A stretch of DNA of 64,000 bases, taken from positions 1 to 64,000 of the forward strand of contig NZ_DASZBY010000153.1 in assembly GCF_035943795.1 (NCBI RefSeq), given 5' to 3'. Shown piece by piece: positions 58,491 to 64,000 of this stretch. Under the pieces are notes generated by a model. It saw only the letters and a program-made list of their open reading frames with translations. It was not told the origin of the DNA and searched no databases. The first letter of the stretch is position 1; every line of letters begins with the position of its first letter. The position numbers and the translations under genes are program-made. Source of the DNA: Aliidongia sp035943795. Lineage in GTDB: Bacteria; Pseudomonadota; Alphaproteobacteria; ATCC43930; CGMCC-115725.

Positions 58491-58960
58491 GCCAGCGGTC
58501 CGTTGCCCATCATACTTTCGTCATCGAGCGTCGATTGAAGGCCTCACCCCAACGCGTGTTCCGCGCCTGGTCGACCCCGGAATCGAAACGCCGGTGGGCC
58601 GCGTGCAACGGCGACATGGTGAATACGGCCTACAGTCTGGACTTTCGGCCGCAGGGCTCGGAGACCAACCGGATCGTCTCGCCGGACGGTCGTGTCCACC
58701 TGTTGCAAGGCCATTATCTCGACATCGTTGCCGACGAGCGCATCATCTACGCCTACGACATCCACGTCGACGGGGTCCGCGGGTCGGCCTCGCTCGCCAC
58801 CGTGCTGTTCCAGCCCTGCGACGTCGGCACGCGCATGATCTTCACGGAACAGATCGCCTTCCTGGACGGTCACTATTCGCTGGAAGACCGTATCCACGGC
58901 ACCGAAGAATTGTTCGATCGGATCGCGCTGGAACTCGAAGACGGCATCGGCCGACACTGA
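58487..58960 (+). CDS. SRPBCC / AHSA1 domain protein
   Basis: A 157-residue protein of the START-like helix-grip fold (AHSA1 type). Signatures are VFRAWSTPESKRRWAA at the N-terminus and RMIFTEQIAFLDG in the middle. The fold binds hydrophobic ligands, and proteins paired with ArsR may present a ligand or act downstream of it. It is coupled to arsR by an ATGA overlap. Confidence 0.9.
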   Translation: MSQRSVAHHTFVIERRLKASPQRVFRAWSTPESKRRWAACNGDMVNTAYSLDFRPQGSETNRIVSPDGRVHLLQGHYLDIVADERIIYAYDIHVDGVRGSASLATVLFQPCDVGTRMIFTEQIAFLDGHYSLEDRIHGTEELFDRIALELEDGIGRH

Positions 58961-59013
58961 TCCGGCAAGGGATCGGCGGCCGGCGCCTGCCCGAGGGCCT
59001 GCGAGGCCCCACG

Positions 59014-60003
59014 TCAAATCGTCACGACGATCTTGCCGAACTGTTCGTTCGACTCCAGAAACCGGTGAGCCTCGACGATCTGGTCGAACGGGAAGGTTCT
59101 GGCGATCACCGGCCGGAGCGACCCCGACGCGAGCCCGCCGAGGATGAACGCCTTGGCGGCTTCCAATCGGACGGGATCGCCGATGATCTCATGGACGAGG
59201 TAGCCGCGCAGCGTCAGGCACTTGCTGAGTACGGTGAACAGCGGGAACGGCGTCGGCTCGGGGCTGAGGCCACCATATTCGATGAGAATGCCGCCCGGTG
59301 ACATCGCGGCCGTCAACGGTTCGAACAGGGGACCGCCGATCGGGTCGAACACGACCCGAACGCCCGTCGGACCGGTGATTTCCGCCAGCCGGACCGGAAG
59401 ATCTTCCTCTTTGAGCGCGATGACATGGGTGGCACCGGCGTCGAGCAAGGCCTGCCTCTTGACCGACGTCCGGGTGACCGCGATCGGCGTGGCGCCGACT
59501 TTGCGGGCAATCTGGATCGCGGCCAACCCGACGCTGCTCGATGCCGCGGTGATGACCACGAAGTCGCCTCGCCGGAGTCTGGCAAGATCGATCAGCGCGC
59601 CATACGCGGTGAGATACTGCATCCAGACGGCTGCCGCCGCTTCCCAACCGAGCGAGGGTGGATGCTTGACGACGTGCCGGGCCGGGAATGTCGCAAGCTC
59701 GCCATAGGCCGGCCAGCGGACCATCGACAGCGGCGGCACGACACTGACGGCCTCGCCGGGCACGAAATCGTCCACACCGGCCCCAACCGCCTCGACGAGG
59801 CCCGCAGCTTCGAGACCAAGGCCGGACGGTAGCGGCGGCGTCTCGATGTAGTTGCCCGACCGAAGCAAGGCTTCGGCCCGATTGAGGCCCAGCGCCTTGA
59901 CGCGGATTTGAACCTCTCCGCGACCGGGGTCCCGGGTGTCGACGTCCTCGATGCGCAGAACTTCGGGGCCACCATGCTCATGAAAACGAACGACCCGTGT
60001 CAT
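59014..60003 (-). CDS. Zinc-independent quinone oxidoreductase, MDR superfamily
   Basis: A 329-residue medium-chain reductase. The Rossmann motif is AASSSVGLAAIQIARKVG, with LNRAEALLRSGNY and GLEAAGLVEAVG in the catalytic domain. There is no GHE zinc motif, so it belongs with the NADPH:quinone/enoyl reductases. Divergent from a LysR gene that probably regulates it. Convergent to the SRPBCC gene with 53 nt between. Confidence 0.9.
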   Translation of the reverse strand: MTRVVRFHEHGGPEVLRIEDVDTRDPGRGEVQIRVKALGLNRAEALLRSGNYIETPPLPSGLGLEAAGLVEAVGAGVDDFVPGEAVSVVPPLSMVRWPAYGELATFPARHVVKHPPSLGWEAAAAVWMQYLTAYGALIDLARLRRGDFVVITAASSSVGLAAIQIARKVGATPIAVTRTSVKRQALLDAGATHVIALKEEDLPVRLAEITGPTGVRVVFDPIGGPLFEPLTAAMSPGGILIEYGGLSPEPTPFPLFTVLSKCLTLRGYLVHEIIGDPVRLEAAKAFILGGLASGSLRPVIARTFPFDQIVEAHRFLESNEQFGKIVVTI

Positions 60004-60105
60004 CGGTAAACTCCATCACAATTTTACCGAATGAGTTGTCTCACCGACCATCTGCCGGATATATGGCGCCCTGAGCGAGACAGTAGAAACCAGAGGTTCT
60101 CAATC

Positions 60106-61005
60106 ATGGATCGTCTCATGAGCATGGCCGTGTTCGTCAAAGCCGTGGACCTGGGCTCGTTCGCCGCCGCCGCGGCCGCGCTCGACCTGTCCGGACCGAT
60201 GGTCGGCAAGCATGTCCGGTTCCTCGAAGATCGGCTGAGGGTGCCGCTCATCGCCCGGACCACCCGCCGCCAGAGCCTGACGGAGTTCGGCCGGGCCTAC
60301 TACGAGCGCTGCCGGGTGATCCTTGCCGAAGCCGACGCTGCGGATGCGCTCGCGGCCGAGCAACTGTCCGAGCCGCGCGGAAAGTTGCGCGTCACCATGC
60401 CGGCACTGTTCGGTCGCCGCTGCGTCACCCCCATCCTCATGGAACTCGCGCAGAAATATCCGACGCTCGAACTCGACCTGTCGTTCAACGATCGCTTCGT
60501 CGACCTTGCGGAGGACGGCTACGATCTTGCCATCCGTACCGGCGATCCGGAGGAGAAGGCCGGAGTGGTGGCGCGGCGCATCGCCCGCCAGCGCATGGTC
60601 GTCTGTGCGTCGCCGGCCTACCTCGACAAGCACGGGTGGCCGCGGCAGATCGAGGATCTGGGCGGGCACCAGGCCATCGTCTATCGCCGGTCGGGCCGGG
60701 TCCGCCCATGGCTGTTTCCACGCGCGGGCCAACCGCCGGCGGAGATTGCGCCGGCCAGCCGATTGCGGCTCGACGATCTCGACGCCATCGCCGATCTGGC
60801 GGTCGCCGGAATGGGGCTGGCCTGGCTGCCGTCCTGGCTGGTTCGCGAGCGCATCCAGGCAGGCGCGCTCGTCTCGTTATTGCCGGATCAGCCGGAATTC
60901 CTCTACGACGGCTATGCGCTATGGCTGAAGGCGCCTCGCCTGCCGCTGAAGGTCCGCCTTGCCATCGATGCGCTGGCGGCCGCATTGCCCGGGTTCATGA
61001 CGTGA
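60106..61005 (+). CDS. LysR family transcriptional regulator
   Basis: A 299-residue LysR protein: MDRLMSMAVFVKAVDLGSFAAAAAALDLSGPMVGKHVRFLEDRLRVPLIARTTRRQSLT is the HTH, followed by the effector-binding domain. ATG 60106 has AGAGG 9 nt upstream; the 25 extra residues of the open frame are not family-like. Adjacent and divergent to the quinone oxidoreductase. Its end overlaps the end of the convergent ECF sigma gene by 11 nt. Confidence 0.92.
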   Translation: MDRLMSMAVFVKAVDLGSFAAAAAALDLSGPMVGKHVRFLEDRLRVPLIARTTRRQSLTEFGRAYYERCRVILAEADAADALAAEQLSEPRGKLRVTMPALFGRRCVTPILMELAQKYPTLELDLSFNDRFVDLAEDGYDLAIRTGDPEEKAGVVARRIARQRMVVCASPAYLDKHGWPRQIEDLGGHQAIVYRRSGRVRPWLFPRAGQPPAEIAPASRLRLDDLDAIADLAVAGMGLAWLPSWLVRERIQAGALVSLLPDQPEFLYDGYALWLKAPRLPLKVRLAIDALAAALPGFMT

Positions 61006-61927
61006 TGGTCCTGGCGTCACCGGGCCATGGCGCCAGTGCCAGCTTTGCGTCGGCGACGACATAACGCACATAGCGGTAGTCGCGAATGAAGCTGATCCGG
61101 CCGCTGCGCCACTCCAGCCACATCACGTAGCCGGGCTTCGGATCGGCGCGATCCTCGAAGACCGCGATCACTTCGCGATCCTCGAGCCAAGCCGGAGCGA
61201 GCCTGACGCCGGCCACCTGGGCGTAGATGGTGAAGAACAGACCGACATCCGCCCGGCCGACGCGAAGCGGATGGAGGGATTGATGGAGCTTGACGTCATC
61301 GGCCAGGAGCGCCCGCAGGCCATCCCAATCCTGCTGGTTGAAAAGCGCCACATAGCGCGCCACCGCCGCCGACGCCGGCCGCACGTCGGGAAATCTGCCG
61401 GCCTGGACATTGATCTCCCTCAGGCGCGCGCGACCTCGCGCCAGATGGCCCTTCACCGCATCGACCGTCAGATCGAGGAGGGTGGCGATCTCGTTCAGCG
61501 ATTCGTCGAGCACGTCCTTTAGGATCACGACGCTCCGCTGAGCGACGGGCAACTCCGCAAAACGCGATACCGCGATCTGGACCGCTTCCTGACGCAGCAG
61601 CCGATCGACCGGATCGGGGGTGGCCAGGTCGACGACGCCTGAGGCCGCATCGATCGGCTCGGCGTGACGGACCGCCCGGCCGCGCAGCAGATCGAGGGCC
61701 CGGTTGTGGGCGATCCGGAACAGCCACGGCCGAAGCTGCGGCGCTTCTTCCAGCTCCTGCAGCGCCGCGACGGCCCTGACGAGCGCGTCCTGCACCACAT
61801 CCTCGCCATCGATGACCGATCCCATGAGACGCGCGCAATAGCGGTGCAATTCCGGGCGCAAGTCGCCGGCCAGGGCGATGAGCCCTGCCCGGCGGCCGCA
61901 GTCCGGCGAAGGCCGTCCTGCACTCAA
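60995..61927 (-). CDS. ECF sigma factor with C-terminal NTF2/SnoaL-like domain
   Basis: A 310-residue extracytoplasmic-function sigma factor. Region 2 (about 18-85) contains DGEDVVQDALVRAV and RPWLFRIAHNRALDLLR; region 4 (about 118-170) contains LPVAQRSVVILKDVLDESLNEIATLLDLTVDAVKGHL. A C-terminal extension of about 125 residues (AVARYVALFNQQDWDGLRALL...) has the NTF2/SnoaL-like pattern known from ECF41-type sigma factors, where it modulates activity. No anti-sigma gene is present. Start is TTG overlapping the SDR stop (TTGA) with AGGAGG 7 nt upstream. Confidence 0.9.
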   Translation of the reverse strand: MSAGRPSPDCGRRAGLIALAGDLRPELHRYCARLMGSVIDGEDVVQDALVRAVAALQELEEAPQLRPWLFRIAHNRALDLLRGRAVRHAEPIDAASGVVDLATPDPVDRLLRQEAVQIAVSRFAELPVAQRSVVILKDVLDESLNEIATLLDLTVDAVKGHLARGRARLREINVQAGRFPDVRPASAAVARYVALFNQQDWDGLRALLADDVKLHQSLHPLRVGRADVGLFFTIYAQVAGVRLAPAWLEDREVIAVFEDRADPKPGYVMWLEWRSGRISFIRDYRYVRYVVADAKLALAPWPGDARTITS

Positions 61928-62682
61928 GCCGTCGCCTCCTGAAGCATGGTGATCCCCGTGTCGCCCTTCAGCCCGAAAGCGGAGCCCCCTAGGTATTTCG
62001 GGTCGTCCAGCACGGAAGCGACCTTCTCGCCGAAGTCCCGAGGCGTCATCGGTGCGCCGAAGCGCGTCAGGAATGCCTCGGGCGTGACGCCCAGGGCGCG
62101 CGCGTAGGCATTGGCGCCCGCATCGCCGACGCCGGTGCCGCCGATCATCTGCTGCGGCACGATCGTCTGGAAGCGCACGCCGAGATCCTTTTGCTTGGAG
62201 ATGGTATCGGCATATTCCGCCATGAACCACAGCATGCGCTTGGCGCCACCATAGCCGCCCGACATCGGCGACCCGTGCTGAGCCGCCCCGCTCGATACCA
62301 CCAGGACGCGGCTGCCAGGGGCGAGCGGCAGGTTGAGAACCGCTTGCAGCCAATAGAGCCCGGCCTTCACGTCGGTCTCCCAAGGTGCCGTAAAATCCGC
62401 CCAGTTCACCTTGTCCAGCCGAGCCATCCGCGGCGGCGTGCCGGCGTTCAGCACCAGGATGTCCGGGCGGACTTCGGCAAGGATACGGTGGGCGGCGGTC
62501 TCGTCGGTCACGTCGGCACAGATCGTGGCAACGCCCAGCCGAGCGCCGGCCACTTCCAGCGCGGCGCCATCGCGGGCGATGGCCGTCACACGCGCGCCGC
62601 GCGCGACCAACGCTTCGACCATGCCAAGACCAAGGCCGCGGCTTCCGCCGGTGACGACGACATTCTTACCTGTGAGGTTCAT
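61924..62682 (-). CDS. SDR family oxidoreductase coupled to the ECF sigma gene
   Basis: A 252-residue SDR: TGGSRGLGLG at about 11-20, LNAGTPP near 84, and the active site SSGAAQHGSPMSGGYGGAKRM (Ser, Tyr, Lys). The substrate is unknown. In ECF41-type loci the sigma factor is usually next to an oxidoreductase, epimerase or decarboxylase gene that it controls; this SDR fits that partner role. Its stop overlaps the sigma gene start by 4 nt. Confidence 0.88.
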   Translation of the reverse strand: MNLTGKNVVVTGGSRGLGLGMVEALVARGARVTAIARDGAALEVAGARLGVATICADVTDETAAHRILAEVRPDILVLNAGTPPRMARLDKVNWADFTAPWETDVKAGLYWLQAVLNLPLAPGSRVLVVSSGAAQHGSPMSGGYGGAKRMLWFMAEYADTISKQKDLGVRFQTIVPQQMIGGTGVGDAGANAYARALGVTPEAFLTRFGAPMTPRDFGEKVASVLDDPKYLGGSAFGLKGDTGITMLQEATA

Positions 62683-62801
62683 CGCTTCTACTCCGATGTC
62701 GGGGAGTAGCTAAGACGATCGAGGCGTGCGAAAGGAGCCAGCCCATCATCGAAACCAGGTGCCGGATCGAGGATACGTCAAATACTAAGCGCGATTTGTA
62801 T

Positions 62802-62846
62802 TGGCGTTGCCGACGACCCCTTCGAAGAGGTCTGTCGGCAACGCCA
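62802..62846 (-). terminator. Long hairpin after the last GST gene
   Basis: TGGCGTTGCCGAC (62802-62814) pairs perfectly with 62834-62846, and inside it GACC/GGTC and CTT/AAG continue the stem with one mismatch. It lies 15 nt after the GST stop on the minus strand. Probable factor-independent terminator, although the T run after it is poor. Confidence 0.65.
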
Positions 62847-62860
62847 TGGTTGCCAAGCTG

Positions 62861-63520
62861 TCAGGCTGCGGCTGGGGCGTTGCGGGCGTAGTCCGCCATC
62901 TGATCGCGCAACGCCCTCTGGAAGGCCGGCCGCGCCTCGCAACGCTTGACGTAGGCATCGAGCACGGGAAATCCGGTCACCAGATCGGTATGCCGGATGA
63001 ACCGCAGCACGGTCGTCATCAGGATGTCCGCCACGGTGAAGCGATCGACCAGATAGTCGCGCCCGTCGAGCCAGGCGGCGAGCGCGCCCAGTCGGACGTT
63101 CACCTCGTCGACGGCACCGGGCCGCCGCAGCTTCGCCCATGGTTCATCGCCATGCTGCAGGTCGATCGACAACAGGTTCTGGATCGGCGGCTCGACCGTG
63201 TTCAGTGCCGCGAACATCCAGGTGACGGTGTTGACGCGTTCGTGCCGGTCGGCGGGCATCAGAGCCTCGACGTCCGCGGCGATGTGGTGGACGATCGCAC
63301 CCGATTCGAACAATCCCCGTCCCTCGATCTCGCAGGCCGGTACCAGCCCGAAGGGATGCTGCTGACGATAAGCATCCGATTTGAGATCGCCGAAATCGAT
63401 CAGCCTGGCTTCATAGGGACGACCGGCCTCCTCCAGCGTCCAGCGCACGCGCACGTCGCGCACCAGCCCCTGGGCGAACGGCGGAGCCCAGCGGAATCCT
63501 GTGACGATGATGTTGTCCAT
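62861..63520 (-). CDS. Glutathione S-transferase family protein (SRPBCC-linked)
   Basis: A 219-residue GST. The N-terminal half has FRWAPPFAQGLVRDVRVRWTLEEAG, then FGLVPACE around the cis-proline and FESGAI at the glutathione site. Start ATG 63520 has AAGGAA 5 nt upstream. The upstream gene on the same strand is an SRPBCC protein, forming a second SRPBCC/GST module like the one at 57442-58960 but in different gene order. Confidence 0.9.
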   Translation of the reverse strand: MDNIIVTGFRWAPPFAQGLVRDVRVRWTLEEAGRPYEARLIDFGDLKSDAYRQQHPFGLVPACEIEGRGLFESGAIVHHIAADVEALMPADRHERVNTVTWMFAALNTVEPPIQNLLSIDLQHGDEPWAKLRRPGAVDEVNVRLGALAAWLDGRDYLVDRFTVADILMTTVLRFIRHTDLVTGFPVLDAYVKRCEARPAFQRALRDQMADYARNAPAAA

Positions 63521-63587
63521 TTTTGTTCCTTTGCGTTTGGTGGGTGGTGTTTCGTCAAGTGGCGCACCCGCAATCGCGGCGGGCGCC

Positions 63588-64000
63588 TTAGCGTCGTGAA
63601 ATTTCCAGGGTCTGTTCGGCCGCGACGACGTCGAGATTCCGGACGACCTTCTTCCAGCCCTGGCCCATGTTATTGAAAGCCGTCTCGTTCTTCGGCAGCA
63701 GGAAGCCGGAATGGACGAGACGAAGGCGCGTGCCGCCGCCTTCGGCAGCCGCAAGGCTCCACGTGACGACGGTGTCCATGGGCGAGCCATATCCGACGTT
63801 TGCCGCGTGACCGCTGCTCCAGGCATAGGCGAGGCGCTCGTTCGGAACCGTTTCCAACACCCGGCAGCGGATGACACCGTCCCAGACGCCGGCGGGCGTC
63901 GTCTGGAAGGTGAACCGCGTGCCGTTCACCGGCTCGAATCCCGTCGGCGTCATCTGCAGCCAACGGCCGATCAGTTCGCCGGTCGTGAGCGCTTTCCAAA
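63588..64000 (-). CDS. SRPBCC / AHSA1 domain protein (5' end beyond the window)
   Basis: Partial gene on the minus strand, cut by the right edge. The visible part reads WKALTTGELIGRWL at the edge and then MTPTGFEPVNGTRFTF, VLETVPNERLAYAW and TRLRLVHSGF, all typical of AHSA1-domain proteins. The first about 20-25 residues are missing. Downstream is the GST gene at 62861. An ArsR gene would be expected just beyond the window edge by analogy with the 58-kb module. Confidence 0.85.
   Translation of the reverse strand, partial: WKALTTGELIGRWLQMTPTGFEPVNGTRFTFQTTPAGVWDGVIRCRVLETVPNERLAYAWSSGHAANVGYGSPMDTVVTWSLAAAEGGGTRLRLVHSGFLLPKNETAFNNMGQGWKKVVRNLDVVAAEQTLEISRR

Noticed and set aside
63930..63960. 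tRNA T-loop-like GGCTCGAATCCC
   Set aside because: It lies inside an SRPBCC coding frame and no cloverleaf can be formed around it.

Overview
The window is one contiguous piece of a high-GC chromosome from an alphaproteobacterium. The likeliest placement is Rhodospirillales-like (Azospirillum/Rhodospirillum relatives). This rests on gene order: gltD-gltB with a 36-residue GltB propeptide, fabD-fabG-acpP-fabF-mltG, rpsF-rpsR-DUF2232-rplI, dnaB-(alr)-mlaE-mlaF-radA-cvpA-purF, and yfgM-bamB-der. I saw no rRNA, tRNA, CRISPR array, insertion sequence or prophage.

Left part (0-12 kb): NADPH glutamate synthase (gltD, gltB), a low-complexity secreted protein, a PAS_5 protein with a small secreted partner, a chemotaxis receptor, a GST, a glyoxalase-fold protein and an MFS exporter.

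Housekeeping core (12-38 kb): gmk and yicC; the fatty-acid cluster fabD-fabG-acpP-fabF-mltG on the minus strand; the ribosomal operon rpsF-rpsR-DUF2232-rplI; cfa; then dnaB, a frameshifted remnant of alanine racemase (alr), an Mla-type lipid ABC pair, radA, cvpA and purF. An SDR and a large sensor kinase follow, then yfgM-bamB-der on the minus strand. Intergenic signals include a perfect DnaA-box palindrome before dnaB, a 14-bp hairpin between acpP and fabF, and a structured rpsF leader.

Middle accessory part (37.8-49.4 kb): a solitary N6-adenine DNA methyltransferase with a fused target-recognition domain and a possibly inactivated nuclease-like N-terminus, a receiver-only response regulator, purC, a polar amino acid ABC transporter operon, an SDR, a DctA-like symporter, a second GFA-family protein with an altered metal site, an alpha/beta hydrolase and a YffB-type ArsC protein.

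Right accessory part (49.4-64 kb): many small regulator/enzyme pairs, mostly divergent or overlapping. These are AKR/LysR, a 2H phosphoesterase and an MscS channel, NmrA-like/AraC, XRE-cupin/GNAT, GST-ArsR-SRPBCC, quinone oxidoreductase/LysR, and SDR-ECF sigma with an NTF2-like tail. A second SRPBCC-GST pair runs off the right edge. Three GSTs, two GFA-family proteins and a VOC protein give the accessory genes a thiol and detoxification flavour.

The strongest points for follow-up are the alr remnant in an otherwise conserved operon, the orphan methyltransferase, the DnaA-box palindrome at dnaB, the SDR-ECF sigma gene pair, and the repeated ArsR/SRPBCC/GST module.
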